Source of the DNA: Erythrobacter ramosus
GTDB lineage: Bacteria; Pseudomonadota; Alphaproteobacteria; Sphingomonadales; Sphingomonadaceae
Reading direction: 5' to 3'
Length of the DNA stretch: 64,000 bases
Assembly (NCBI RefSeq): GCF_009828055.1
Contig: NZ_WTYB01000002.1
Span: 868,001-932,000 of the forward strand
The notes below the pieces were generated by a model that saw only the letters and a program-made list of their open reading frames with translations, was not told the DNA's origin and made no database searches. The position numbers and the translations under genes were made by a program. Each line of letters starts with the position of its first letter. Within the stretch, counting starts at the first letter, position 1. Positions 34,754 through 43,535 of the stretch are shown in pieces.

Positions 34754-35101
34754 CTAACCCTCACCATCCGGCCGCTGGGCCTCATCTGCGGGACGCGTAT
34801 TCGCACCTTGCATAATCGTCCTGAAAGCCGACGCCGTTCCAAGGAACAGTCCGGCCAACAGACCCCAGGGCGCGATCCCGAACAATGCGTCTATCGCAAA
34901 GCCGATCACCAGGCCGCCGATAATCCCACCCAGAAGGCTGGCCAAAGCGCGGTTGCCGCTGCGGTAATTCGCATCGGTTCCCTTCACCGTTGGCCGGTTG
35001 CGTTGTTCTTCGCGCTCGCGTGCGGCCTTGAGCCGCGCTTCGAGCGCGTCGATCCGCGCATCCTCGTGAATGGGTTCTCGTGCGGGTTTCTCGTCGCTCA
35101 T
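34754..35101 (-). CDS. atpI: ATP synthase assembly protein AtpI
   Basis: Small accessory protein, first gene of the F0 operon, 115 residues. A charged N-terminus (EPIHEDARIDALEARLKAAREREEQR) precedes two membrane helices (ALASLLGGIIGGLVIGFAID and PWGLLAGLFLGTASAFRTIM), as in alphaproteobacterial AtpI/F0F1 assembly proteins. AtpI assists c-ring assembly and may help magnesium uptake. It starts the operon and is followed after 71 bases by atpB. Confidence 0.88.
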   Translation of the reverse strand: MSDEKPAREPIHEDARIDALEARLKAAREREEQRNRPTVKGTDANYRSGNRALASLLGGIIGGLVIGFAIDALFGIAPWGLLAGLFLGTASAFRTIMQGANTRPADEAQRPDGEG

Positions 35102-35160
35102 GTCGCGGTCTCTAAAGGGAAGGCCACGCCATGTGCAACAAGGTGCCCGCCGAGGGCGCC

Positions 35161-35192
35161 GCCCCCTTAGAAGGGGGGCTGTTCAGTGTCAA
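35161..35192 (-). promoter_or_regulatory. candidate atp operon promoter overlapped by a hairpin
   Basis: On the minus strand TTGACA (35192-35187) is followed after 17 bases by TAAGGG (35169-35164), the same -10 seen before tRNA-Val. The palindrome GCCCCCTT/AAGGGGGGC (35161-35179) overlaps the -10. It may be an operator, or a terminator stem for the ydbH operon, which ends 87 bases upstream on this strand. Confidence 0.35.
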
Positions 35193-35265
35193 CATCAGGT
35201 CGCCCGAGTTTTGTGCAACTGCGAAGAGGTTTATTGTCCGGCCGCCCGGATGGGCTGCGGACGAA

Positions 35266-35646
35266 TTACGGGCAACGCACGTCGCGAACCGGCGGTTCGG
35301 CGGTGCGGGTCTGCCAGCTACCATCGGGCGCGCGATACTTTTCGCCCGCCACGGTGCGGGCAATCGCCTCGCATCCTGCAGTCAGCGAATAGGCTTCCAG
35401 CGTGGTTTTCTTTTCCTTGGCCTTTTCGGCATAGATCGAGCGGCGCTTGATGTTGATGTCATCAACCAGACGCTGAAGCGCCGGATTCGCATCGCCGACA
35501 ATGCCGAGGTAGCCGTCAGGCTGCTCGCCCACTTTGCCCGCTTCGCGTGCGGCGGCATAGGCCGGGTCGCGCTGTGCCAGCGCAGGCGTGGCAACCAGGC
35601 CAATCGCGGCCAGAGCGGCAAGCCCTGCAAGAACTGAATTGCGCAT
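35266..35646 (-). CDS. ydbL: YdbL family protein (DUF1318)
   Basis: Periplasmic protein of 126 residues. Signal peptide MRNSVLAGLAALAAIGLVATPALA, cleavage before QRDPAY. The mature part has the DUF1318 pattern AYAAAREAGKVGEQPDGYLGIV, LQRLVDDINIKRRSIYAEKAKEKKTTLEAYSLTAGCEAI. E. coli YdbL modulates assembly of the YdbH-YnbE envelope bridge. I chose the ATG at 35646, which gives the signal peptide; the frame continues upstream. It is third in the ydbH-ynbE-ydbL set, with 29 bases after ynbE. Confidence 0.87.
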   Translation of the reverse strand: MRNSVLAGLAALAAIGLVATPALAQRDPAYAAAREAGKVGEQPDGYLGIVGDANPALQRLVDDINIKRRSIYAEKAKEKKTTLEAYSLTAGCEAIARTVAGEKYRAPDGSWQTRTAEPPVRDVRCP

Positions 35647-35675
35647 TGAAGTTCCTCCTCGAAGCGGCACATCCA

Positions 35676-35852
35676 TCAAAAGATGTCCGCGTTCTCGTCA
35701 ATCGTATTGGCCGCGTCTTCCGCGAGGGCATAGAGAACCTCTGCCCTGATGTTGATATCAAGCTGGATCACGATCGGCTTGTCGGGTGCCTGAATATTGA
35801 TGCACCCTGACAACATCGCCCCCAGACCCGTCAACGCGGCCATTGCCTTCAC
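35676..35852 (-). CDS. ynbE: YnbE family outer-membrane lipoprotein
   Basis: Lipoprotein of about 58 residues. The signal ends in a lipobox, GAMLSGCINIQ, with the acylated Cys about 15 residues into the protein. The mature part, APDKPIVIQLDINIRAEVLYALAEDA, ends DENADIF, as in E. coli YnbE. YnbE pairs by beta-strand augmentation with YdbH to complete a lipid-transport bridge between membranes. Start is uncertain: GTG at 35852 is taken; ATG at 35843 also fits. The 131-base gap from the ydbH stop is larger than usual for this operon. Confidence 0.82.
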   Translation of the reverse strand: MKAMAALTGLGAMLSGCINIQAPDKPIVIQLDINIRAEVLYALAEDAANTIDENADIF

Positions 35853-35983
35853 ACCCGTTCCCCTTGCGCCACCTCGGCTATGGGTTGCTCTGACATTGCA
35901 GAGGGATCGGGTCAAATTCAGGTGCGGCATGACAGAGGATCGCTTTCTGGAGGTTGAACGGATCAAAGGCGGGACACGGCGCG

Positions 35984-38900
35984 TCATGGCTTCGGCGGCG
36001 TCGTGGCTAGTTCTGGCGTCGGCGCAGGCTCGGTCTGGCGCATGATCAGCTTGCCGTTTTCCATCCGCAGCAAGCCCATATCGAATGGATCGCCCCAAGC
36101 GGTCGGATCAGAATAGCCGCGTGCGATGATCGCCAACTGCGAGAAGTTCTGCGAGCGGACATTGATCTTGAACTGGATCGGCAGCTTGGCGAGTCGCCGA
36201 GTGATGAAATTCTGGCTGGTGCCTGCGCCCTGGCGCACCCCATCGAAATCGAAGCTGGTGATGATCTCGCCCGCCAGATCGCCCGCAAGGCCGATGCGCA
36301 TCTGCCGGTAATCGAGCGAGCGCAGCGCCGAAAAGGCGTAATTGCCCATCGCGCCCAGATCCTCGTAGGTCAGCTCGCCGATATAGGCGACATTGCCGCC
36401 GCCCGCGCGGCTGAGCAGCAGGCCGCCTTCGATCCGGCCGTTGCCATTGGCATCGAAGATGATCGGCACGGTGCCGTCAAAGGTGCCGGTGGCGCTGAGA
36501 TTGGTCAGTTCCATCTCGGACACAAAGGTCGCCGCGTCCAGGCCGACGATCTCGAACACATAGCGGCGTTCTTCAGGCTGGCTGAAGTCCATCTCCAGCG
36601 GGCGCATTTGCAGCGTGCCGCCCATGAACGGGAAGCGCGCGTCTTCGAGGCTGAGGAGCGTGCCGTTTTTCAGCTCGAACTGCACCTTGCCGGCCAGCAC
36701 TTCGACGCCGGGATTGATTGCGGCAATGGTGACGGTCTGATCGGGCGCGGTGGTGAGGTTGATGAGATCGGTGAAGACGATCTTGCCCGCCAGCCCGCGC
36801 ACCGGGCCAAAGGCGGCGGCCAGATCGAACCCGTCCGAGCCGAAGGTGCCGCTGCTGGTGATCGCCTCGCCATTCCAGTCCACCCGCCCCTCGCCCGTGA
36901 TGGTGCCATCGGCGAGGGCGATGACCCCCTTGGCAAGATAGGTCAGGTCTTCGGGCTGTAGCGTCCTGTCGAACACCAGCCCCGGCACGGACAACAGCGC
37001 GCGGCCCGCAGCGGTGTCGAGATTGTGGGTTATCGCCACATTGGCGACGCCCCGACCCGATTCGGGGTGGCGCAGCAACGAGTCGGCCGTGATGCGGTTG
37101 TCGGCCAGCGTGAGGCTCGCGCCGTTGGCGGTCAGCGGAACAAACCGCGCCTCGCCTTTCGCCGGACGGTCGGAGAGCGTGAAGGCAGCATTATCGAGCC
37201 GAAGGATGCTATCGGCAAAGCTCCAGCGCCCGGTGATCGCGTCCAAATCGAACGGCACTGCCGCCAACCGCGCTGAGCCGCCGGTAAATGCGCCTGCGAC
37301 ATCGCCTGCAAAGCTGCCGGTGAGGCTATCGGCGGCCATCCGCACCTCGCTGTCGCCAGAGCCGATCTTGGCAGCGAGGCCTTCGATGGCGAAGGGCTGA
37401 GGATAGCGCAGCACCACGCGATTGGCGGCTAGGCTGGCGGGGTTCTCTCCCAGCGTTCCCGCAAGGTTCAGCGGCCCGGTGCGCGCGGCAAGGCTCAATG
37501 CGTCGCGATAGGCGAGGATCGCGCCATTACCCTCGGGACACAAGGTGATCTGCTGGCCATCGAGCGCGAGGCCCGACAGCGCCAGCTTGGTGAACCGCAG
37601 CGGGGTGCAGCGCTTGCCCATCGCCAGCCCGCCGGCGGATGACCAAGTCCCTTCGAGCGGCAAGGCAAGATCATTGACTGCCCCGCCCGGCAGATCGCCA
37701 CTCGCGGTCACCAAGCCGTCAAACTCAATCGTCCGGCTCGGCGTAGTGCGCACGGTCAGGCGCGGGAGTGCGAGGCGGTTGGCGCCCGCAGCGTAGTCTG
37801 CCATCGCCATCCGCAGCGTCCAGCCGCCCGCTTGCTGCTGCATTCGGCCATTGATGCTGGGCAGCCCCTCCCCGCCTGCCAGGATATTGCCGCCGAGGCC
37901 CGACACGCCCTGTGCGCCGAGCCGCGCGCTCAGGCGGGAAAGCGCTAACACGCGGGTGCCGCTGCGGGTTGCGAGGCTTGCCTCAGGCACGATCAGCGAT
38001 GCGTCGGTGCCCTTGTGGCGGATGATCCCTTCAGCGCGGACACTCGCACCATCCAGCGCACGGGTCGCAGCGCCGCGCGCCTTGGCGATGAGCGGGGCAA
38101 GCAAGGTGCCTTCAAGCCCGCGCTCAGCGGCGGCGAGGCTTGCGGCAATGTCGTTGGCAGGGGCAAGCCCGACCCCGCGCACAGTGCCCTCCCACTGACC
38201 GCTGGAGCCATCTGCCGCCCCGCGCCAGCTCCCCTCCGCAGCAAGTCGCGTCAGACGGCCCTGCGAGCTGGCCACCCCAGTCAGCGCAAGCTCATGGCCG
38301 AGCGCGAGGCGGCTGGGCGACCAGTTGACCTTCGCCGTGCCCACAAGGCTCGCGCCGGTAACGTCGGCAAACGCCGCGCGCTGGCCGGTGACGCGCAAGT
38401 CGGCTTCGGCGGCGGAAAAATCGGAATTGAGGCTCATCAGCGTGCCGATGTCGGCCTTCGCGAGACTTGCGCCGCCGCAGGCAAGCCCGCCGATCCGCAA
38501 CGGGCCATCAAGCCGGGGGGCGCCGTTATCTGTGGCAAGCTTGCCGTCGAGCGTAGCCGTCTCGGCCCGACAGCCCTCGACCCCGATCCCCGGCGCCGTG
38601 GCCGCGAGGGTTCCGGCGAACCCATCGTCGATCCGGCCCGTTCCTTCGAGCTTCACGCCGACCCGCCCGTAGTCGCTCTCCAGCAGCGCGCGCGCATCGC
38701 TCAGCGTCACGTCGATGGCGGGCAGCGCAGGCGGCGCATCCGAGCCTGTGAAAACCAGCGGATCGAGCGCGCCGAGACTGAATACGCCACCGCGCAGGCT
38801 GGCAAACAACCGTGCGCCCTCTACACGCACGCGGCGCACCTCCGGCCCGGTCCAACCAACGCTGGTCTCGATCACCATCCGTCGCACGGTGAGGTCAGGC

Positions 38901-39172
38901 CGCGCCGGATCCCCAATCACGAGATTTTCGATCACCTGCGCGTTCGGGCCAATGCTGACGATGTCATAGGTCGCAGGAACGCCGCTTTGCTGAAGATAGC
39001 TGTCGATCACGTTGCCCGCGATTCGTTCGCGGGTGAGCCAGGCGGTGCCTGCGCCAAGCAAAACCGCCGCGCCCAGCCCGAGCGCGATGCGGCTGCGCCA
39101 ACGGCGCGGTCGGAGCCGCGGCGTGCTGCTGCCCTCCGGCACGGTAATGTCCTGCGCGTCCGCTTCCGGCAT
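35984..39172 (-). CDS. ydbH: YdbH family AsmA-like intermembrane lipid-transport protein
   Basis: A 1062-residue inner-membrane-anchored periplasmic protein. A basic cytoplasmic N-terminus (STPRLRPRRWRSR) and one membrane segment (IALGLGAAVLLGAGTAWLT, about 28-46) are followed by a long stretch of beta-strand repeats, the bridge-like AsmA fold, ending in the family's conserved C-terminal region (FISEMELTNLSATGTFDGTVPIIFD-like, then VAYIGELTYEDLGAMGNYAFSALRSLDY). With TamB and YhdP it moves phospholipids toward the outer membrane in E. coli. It is followed by ynbE and ydbL on the same strand and is divergent from radC. Confidence 0.9.
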   Translation of the reverse strand: MPEADAQDITVPEGSSTPRLRPRRWRSRIALGLGAAVLLGAGTAWLTRERIAGNVIDSYLQQSGVPATYDIVSIGPNAQVIENLVIGDPARPDLTVRRMVIETSVGWTGPEVRRVRVEGARLFASLRGGVFSLGALDPLVFTGSDAPPALPAIDVTLSDARALLESDYGRVGVKLEGTGRIDDGFAGTLAATAPGIGVEGCRAETATLDGKLATDNGAPRLDGPLRIGGLACGGASLAKADIGTLMSLNSDFSAAEADLRVTGQRAAFADVTGASLVGTAKVNWSPSRLALGHELALTGVASSQGRLTRLAAEGSWRGAADGSSGQWEGTVRGVGLAPANDIAASLAAAERGLEGTLLAPLIAKARGAATRALDGASVRAEGIIRHKGTDASLIVPEASLATRSGTRVLALSRLSARLGAQGVSGLGGNILAGGEGLPSINGRMQQQAGGWTLRMAMADYAAGANRLALPRLTVRTTPSRTIEFDGLVTASGDLPGGAVNDLALPLEGTWSSAGGLAMGKRCTPLRFTKLALSGLALDGQQITLCPEGNGAILAYRDALSLAARTGPLNLAGTLGENPASLAANRVVLRYPQPFAIEGLAAKIGSGDSEVRMAADSLTGSFAGDVAGAFTGGSARLAAVPFDLDAITGRWSFADSILRLDNAAFTLSDRPAKGEARFVPLTANGASLTLADNRITADSLLRHPESGRGVANVAITHNLDTAAGRALLSVPGLVFDRTLQPEDLTYLAKGVIALADGTITGEGRVDWNGEAITSSGTFGSDGFDLAAAFGPVRGLAGKIVFTDLINLTTAPDQTVTIAAINPGVEVLAGKVQFELKNGTLLSLEDARFPFMGGTLQMRPLEMDFSQPEERRYVFEIVGLDAATFVSEMELTNLSATGTFDGTVPIIFDANGNGRIEGGLLLSRAGGGNVAYIGELTYEDLGAMGNYAFSALRSLDYRQMRIGLAGDLAGEIITSFDFDGVRQGAGTSQNFITRRLAKLPIQFKINVRSQNFSQLAIIARGYSDPTAWGDPFDMGLLRMENGKLIMRQTEPAPTPELATTPPKP

Positions 39173-39247
39173 CGTCTCTGACCCTTGCGCGCATCATCGC
39201 GCAAAGGCAATGAGGCTGAATAGCCCAACGCTTTCCCGGAGGTCGCA

Positions 39248-39982
39248 TTGCCGGAAGCTGAAGACACTTTCTCGTTTCTGGACGGCGCCGTGCCCGACTT
39301 CGATGCCGGCAAGGCTGCGGGCGATGGTCACCGCGCGCGGCTGCGTCAACGCTTGCTGACCGGAGGGGCCGAGGCGCTGGCGGATTACGAAGTGCTCGAA
39401 TACCTGCTGTTCGCCGCCATCCCGCGCGGCAATACCAAGCCGATCGCCAAGGCACTTTTGGCCCAATACGGGAGCCTTGCAGGCGTGCTCAACGCCGATC
39501 CCAAGGCCTTGCAGCGCGTAAAGGGCGTGGGCGAGAACAGCGCCGCCGCGCTCAAGGCCGTCGCCCTCGCCGCCCGCCGGATGGCGCGCGGTGAGATCAT
39601 GGGCAGGCCGGTGCTCGGCAGCTGGCAGGCGCTGATCGACTACCTCACCACCGATATGGCGCATCTGACGGTCGAGCGCGTCAGGGTGCTCTATCTCGAC
39701 ACCAAGAACCGGCTGATCGATGATCACCACGTCGGCGACGGTTCAATTGATGAAGCCGCAATCCACCCGCGCGAAGTGATCCGCCGGGCGATGGACGTGG
39801 GCGCGAGCGCCATGATCCTCGTTCACAATCACCCCAGCGGTTCGCCCGAACCCAGCCGCGCCGACATCCAGATCACCCAGCGCATCGCCGAGGCGGGGCG
39901 GCACATGGGCGTGACCGTCCACGACCATGTCATCATCGGGCGCGAGGGGCATACTTCGCTGCGGGCCAAGGGCCTCATCTAG
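39248..39982 (+). CDS. radC: RadC family DNA repair/JAB-domain protein
   Basis: A 244-residue protein with an N-terminal helix-hairpin-helix region (LKRVKGVGENSAAAL-like: LQRVKGVGENSAAALK) and a C-terminal MPN/JAB metalloprotease-like domain with HNHPSGSPEPSRADI, the JAMM zinc motif. The function remains unclear despite the name; a role in DNA repair was disputed in E. coli. The TTG at 39248 is supported by GGAGG ending 5 bases upstream and by family alignment (TFSFLDGAVPDFDAGKAAGDGHRARLRQRL). It is divergent from ydbH. Confidence 0.92.
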   Translation: MPEAEDTFSFLDGAVPDFDAGKAAGDGHRARLRQRLLTGGAEALADYEVLEYLLFAAIPRGNTKPIAKALLAQYGSLAGVLNADPKALQRVKGVGENSAAALKAVALAARRMARGEIMGRPVLGSWQALIDYLTTDMAHLTVERVRVLYLDTKNRLIDDHHVGDGSIDEAAIHPREVIRRAMDVGASAMILVHNHPSGSPEPSRADIQITQRIAEAGRHMGVTVHDHVIIGREGHTSLRAKGLI

Positions 39983-40051
39983 CGCTCTTGCCATCCGCGC
40001 CCCGCCCGCCTAGCCCGCGCGGCGAGAATTCAGCCCCAAATGGAGCCGCCG

Positions 40052-41362
40052 ATGGTCCCCCGCTATTCCCGCCCTGCCATGACCGCCCTGTGGGAGCCTG
40101 AGGCGAAATATCGCATCTGGTTCGAGATTGAGGCGCACGCGACCCAGAAGCTCGCTGACCTCGGCGTCGTGCCGCACAGCGCGGCCAAGGCGCTATGGGA
40201 CTGGTGGGCCACCAATCCCGCGATTGATGTCGCCGCGATTGACGCCATCGAAGCTGTCACCAAGCATGACGTGATCGCCTTCCTTGACTGGGTGGCGCAG
40301 CAAGTCGGCGAGGAAGCGCGCTTCATGCACCAGGGCATGACGAGTTCGGACGTGCTCGACACCACCCTGTCGGTGCAGTTGGCCCGCGCGAGCGACCTGC
40401 TGCTAGCCGATCTCGACGCGCTGCTCGCCGCGATCAAGACCCGCGCCGAGGAGCATAAGTACACCCCCACCATCGGCCGCAGCCACGGCATTCATGCGGA
40501 GCCGGTGACCTTCGGCCTGAAGCTGGCCCAGGCCTATGCCGAGTTCGACCGCTGCCGCGCACGGCTGGTGGCGGCGCGTGCCGAGATCGCGACCTGCGCG
40601 ATCAGCGGCGCTGTCGGGACATTCGCCAATGTCGATCCGGCGGTGGAGGCTTACGTGGCCGAGCAGCTTGGCCTCGAAATAGAGCCGGTGTCGACGCAGG
40701 TGATCCCGCGCGATCGCCATGCGATGTATTTCGCCACGCTCGGCGTGGTCGCCAGCAGCATCGAGCGCCTCGCGACCGAAATCCGCCACTTGCAACGCAC
40801 CGAAGTTCTGGAAGCCGAGGAATATTTCTCCCCTGGCCAGAAGGGTTCATCGGCGATGCCGCACAAGCGCAACCCGATCCTCACCGAAAACCTCACCGGC
40901 CTTGCCCGGCTGGTGCGGTCGGCCGTCACCCCGGCATTGGAGAATGTCGCGCTATGGCATGAACGCGACATCTCGCATTCCTCGGTCGAGCGCTTCATTG
41001 GCCCCGATGCCACCATCACGCTCGACTTCGCGCTCGCACGGCTGACGGGGGTGGTCGATAAGCTGCTGATCTACCCGGCGCGGATGGAGAAGAACCTCAA
41101 CCGCATGGGCGGCCTCATCCATTCGCAGCGCGTGCTGCTGGCGCTGACGCAGGCGGGGCTGACGCGTGACGATTCCTACCGGCTCGTCCAGCGCAACGCG
41201 ATGCGCGTGTGGGAAGCCGACGGCGCCTTGAACCTGCTCGATCTGCTCAAGGCCGACGCCGATGTCACCGCGCGGCTTGCGCCGGAGCAGCTCGATCAGC
41301 TGTTCGACCTCGGCTACCACTTCAAGCATGTCGACACGATCTTCGCACGGGTGTTCGGGTGA
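40052..41362 (+). CDS. purB: adenylosuccinate lyase
   Basis: Removes fumarate from SAICAR and from adenylosuccinate in purine synthesis. The 436 residues start MVPRYSRPAMTALWEPEAKYRIW. They carry MTSSDVLDTTLSVQL, GRSHGIHAEPVTFGLKLA (catalytic His region) and the superfamily signature GSSAMPHKRNP (catalytic Ser in the flexible loop). Length fits the short bacterial type. The ATG at 40052 is conserved in relatives; one four codons upstream (40040) is possible. The gene lies downstream of radC with a 69-base gap. Confidence 0.95.
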   Translation: MVPRYSRPAMTALWEPEAKYRIWFEIEAHATQKLADLGVVPHSAAKALWDWWATNPAIDVAAIDAIEAVTKHDVIAFLDWVAQQVGEEARFMHQGMTSSDVLDTTLSVQLARASDLLLADLDALLAAIKTRAEEHKYTPTIGRSHGIHAEPVTFGLKLAQAYAEFDRCRARLVAARAEIATCAISGAVGTFANVDPAVEAYVAEQLGLEIEPVSTQVIPRDRHAMYFATLGVVASSIERLATEIRHLQRTEVLEAEEYFSPGQKGSSAMPHKRNPILTENLTGLARLVRSAVTPALENVALWHERDISHSSVERFIGPDATITLDFALARLTGVVDKLLIYPARMEKNLNRMGGLIHSQRVLLALTQAGLTRDDSYRLVQRNAMRVWEADGALNLLDLLKADADVTARLAPEQLDQLFDLGYHFKHVDTIFARVFG

Positions 41363-41438
41363 CAGCAGCGATGCTGGACTCATCGGCACAATTGCTTAGG
41401 TTCGCAGCCGTCGCAGTCCATCGGGAGAGGCAGACTTC

Positions 41439-41834
41439 GTGAAGATCCTTCGCACCATCCTGTGGGTTCTGGTCGGCATCGGCTTCCTGATCTTTGCGAT
41501 CTACAACTGGCAGCCAGTCGAGCTGACGCTGTGGCAGAATCTCGTGCTGGAAACCAAGGTGCCGGTGCTGGCGCTGTTGGCGTTCTTGGCGGGCTTCTTG
41601 CCGATGTGGGCGCTGCATCGCAGCGTGGTGTGGGGTCAGAACCGCCGCATCCGCGCGCTGGAAACTTCGCTCAAGAACACCGCCATGGCCCGGCAGCGCG
41701 AGACCCAATCGCCCGCCTTGCCGGTCGGTGATAGCGTAGTGGATAGCCCTTTGGACAAGCCGGGCACAAAGTCGGGAGAAGTGGCCGATCCATTCGGCCC
41801 CGCCGACACTGGCGCAGACGGAGGCGGAAAATGA
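41439..41834 (+). CDS. LapA domain-containing membrane protein
   Basis: A 131-residue protein with two membrane helices (ILRTILWVLVGIGFLIFAIYNW and VPVLALLAFLAGFLPMWALH). WQNLVLETKVPVLALLAFLAGF is the LapA (lipopolysaccharide assembly protein A, DUF1049) motif. A cytoplasmic tail follows (RRIRALETSLKNT, then disordered). In E. coli LapA/LapB tune LpxC turnover; here there is no adjacent TPR-containing lapB. GTG start at 41439 after GGGAGAGGCAGACTTC. The stop overlaps pyrF (ATGA). Confidence 0.8.
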   Translation: MKILRTILWVLVGIGFLIFAIYNWQPVELTLWQNLVLETKVPVLALLAFLAGFLPMWALHRSVVWGQNRRIRALETSLKNTAMARQRETQSPALPVGDSVVDSPLDKPGTKSGEVADPFGPADTGADGGGK

Positions 41835-42505
41835 GCAACCCGGTCTATCTGGCACTCGATGTGCCGAGCCTCGAACCGGCCAAGGCGCTGGTCGAGAAGG
41901 TCCGCTCGCATATTGGCGGGGTGAAGCTAGGCCTTGAATTCTTCTGCGCCCACGGCGCGCACGGGGTGCACGAAATCGCGCATCTCGGCTTGCCGATCTT
42001 CCTAGATCTCAAGTTCCACGACATCCCCAACACGGTCGCGAAGGCGATGCAGGCGATCCACGTCTATGAGCCCGCGATCGTCACCGTGCACGCCAGCGGC
42101 GGGCGCGCGATGATGGAGGATGCCAAGGCCGCCGCTGCCGAAGACTGCAAGGTGGTCGCAGTGACGATGCTCACCAGTCTCGACACCAATGATCTGACCG
42201 CCACCGGCGTCTATGGCAGCGCCGAGACGCAGGTGATGCGGCTTGCGGAGCTGGCCCATGCGGCGGGCCTCGACGGGATCGTTTGTTCGGGGCAGGAAGT
42301 CGGGATGGTCAAAAAGGCGTGGAAGGACGGTTACTTCGTCGTCCCCGGCCTGCGCCCATCCGGCGGCGGCACTGGCGATCAGAAGCGTGTCGTGACGCCG
42401 AGACAGGCGCGCGACAACGGCGCAAGCGTGCTCGTCATCGGCCGCCCCATCAGCCGCGCGGACGATCCGGTCGCGGCAGCGCGGGCGATCGAGGCGACGC
42501 TTTAG
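41831..42505 (+). CDS. pyrF: orotidine 5'-phosphate decarboxylase
   Basis: Makes UMP from OMP, the last step of pyrimidine synthesis. The 224-residue TIM barrel includes the signature LDLKFHDIPNTVAKA with the catalytic Asp-Lys network, KLGLEFFCAHG, GLDGIVCSGQEV and the phosphate site VVPGLRPSG, with late VIGRPISRADDPVAA. Length is typical of the short form. Translationally coupled to the LapA-like gene by ATGA. The VOC gene follows after 8 bases. Confidence 0.96.
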   Translation: MSNPVYLALDVPSLEPAKALVEKVRSHIGGVKLGLEFFCAHGAHGVHEIAHLGLPIFLDLKFHDIPNTVAKAMQAIHVYEPAIVTVHASGGRAMMEDAKAAAAEDCKVVAVTMLTSLDTNDLTATGVYGSAETQVMRLAELAHAAGLDGIVCSGQEVGMVKKAWKDGYFVVPGLRPSGGGTGDQKRVVTPRQARDNGASVLVIGRPISRADDPVAAARAIEATL

Positions 42506-42513
42506 GCGCTCTT

Positions 42514-42876
42514 GTGGCGGACACGGCCACCCCCAACCTCCCCGCCCGCGATTTCGCAGCAACGGCGGCGTTCTACGCTAAGCTCGGGTTCGAGGAGGAT
42601 TACCGCTCGGACGGGTGGATGATCCTTTCGCGCGGGGATGTGACGCTGGAGTTCTTTCCATACCCCGATCTCGACCCCTACCAGTCGTCGTTCAGCTGCT
42701 GTCTCAGGCTCGACGATCTGGGCGCAATAATGCGGCGGGTCGAAGCCAGCGACGTGCCGGACGCACGCGTCGGCGTCCCGCGCTTTCACCCCGCCGCGCC
42801 TGATCCGAGCGGGCTGACGATCGCCTATCTGATCGACCCCGATGGCACGCTGCTGCGGCTGATCCAGAACGATTGA
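42514..42876 (+). CDS. bleomycin resistance/VOC family protein
   Basis: A 120-residue vicinal-oxygen-chelate fold protein: LPARDFAATAAFYAKLGFEEDYRSDGWMILSRGDVTLEFFPYP, then SCCLRLDDLGAI and the second betaalphabeta unit ending LTIAYLIDPDGTLLRLIQN. Members bind drugs such as bleomycin or act as dioxygenases or glyoxalases; the usual metal ligands are not all visible, and the local LIDPDGTLLRL suits the resistance-protein branch. GTG at 42514 is the only start giving the complete fold. It sits 8 bases after pyrF. Confidence 0.82.
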   Translation: MADTATPNLPARDFAATAAFYAKLGFEEDYRSDGWMILSRGDVTLEFFPYPDLDPYQSSFSCCLRLDDLGAIMRRVEASDVPDARVGVPRFHPAAPDPSGLTIAYLIDPDGTLLRLIQND

Positions 42877-42888
42877 TGCCGAAGCCTT

Positions 42889-43002
42889 CGTCACCCTGAA
42901 CTTGTTTCAGGGTGCATTTGTCCATAGGCGCCAGAGTCTCGTTGCGCCGCGATAGATGCTGGAAGCACAGCTCTGCAACGCAGAAACGAGTTCAGCATGA
43001 CG
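42889..43002. repeat. paired palindromic intergenic repeat, copy 2
   Basis: Arms TCACCCTGAACTTGTTTCAG (42891-42910) and AAACGAGTTCAGCATGACG (42984-43002) are inverted and flank about 70 unrelated bases. The left arm repeats that of the copy at 14138 almost exactly. It lies between the VOC and GNAT genes. Confidence 0.78.
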
Positions 43003-43021
43003 AAGTTGGACAAGAGACAGC

Positions 43022-43525
43022 ATGACCATCACCCCCGCCACTCCGACCGATACGAGCGCTTTGAAAGCGCTGCTCGAAGCTGCCTACCGCGGCGATTCGG
43101 CCCGGCGAGGGTGGAACCACGAGGCGGATATCCTCGATGACGAGCGGACCGCGCCGGGCGAGATCGAGGCTTTGCTGGCTGACCCTGCCGTCACGATCCT
43201 AACCGCACGCGATGATTATCATCTGATCGGCTGCGTGGCGGTCACCCGCAAGAACGCCAGCCTCGCCTATCTCGGGATGCTGTGCGTGCTGCCGACCTTG
43301 CAATCGGGCGGCATGGGTCGCCGCTTGCTCGATGCCGCCGAAGACCTCGCCCGCACCCACGGGATAGCGGCGATTGAGATGACGGTGATCGACAGCCGCG
43401 ACAGTCTGATCGCGTGGTACGAACGGCGCGGCTACCACCGCACCGGCGAAACCCGCCCCTTCCCCGTGCCGCGCGATCCGCCGGTGACTTTTGCGGTGCT
43501 GGAAAAGCCGCTCGGCCCGGCGTAA
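43022..43525 (+). CDS. GNAT family N-acetyltransferase
   Basis: A 167-residue acetyltransferase: MTITPATPTDTSALKALLEAAYRG at the N-terminus, then AYLGMLCVLPTLQSGGMGRRLLDAAEDLARTHGIAAIEMTVID, where QSGGMGRRL is the acetyl-CoA pyrophosphate loop (Q/R-x-x-G-x-G/A), and WYERRGYHRTGETRPFP at the end. Substrate unknown. The ATG at 43022 follows GAGACAGC, a moderate Shine-Dalgarno. trpF starts 10 bases after the stop, so this gene may be read into the trp block. Confidence 0.87.
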   Translation: MTITPATPTDTSALKALLEAAYRGDSARRGWNHEADILDDERTAPGEIEALLADPAVTILTARDDYHLIGCVAVTRKNASLAYLGMLCVLPTLQSGGMGRRLLDAAEDLARTHGIAAIEMTVIDSRDSLIAWYERRGYHRTGETRPFPVPRDPPVTFAVLEKPLGPA

Positions 43526-43535
43526 GGGCGCGCGC

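Noticed and set aside
35853..36098. N-terminal extension of ynbE into ydbH
   Set aside because: The lipobox would be more than 90 residues from the start, and the extension is antisense-type composition overlapping the end of ydbH.
38015..39181. Open frame of 388 codons opposite ydbH
   Set aside because: Shadow of ydbH; no domain, and the start lies within the convincing real gene.
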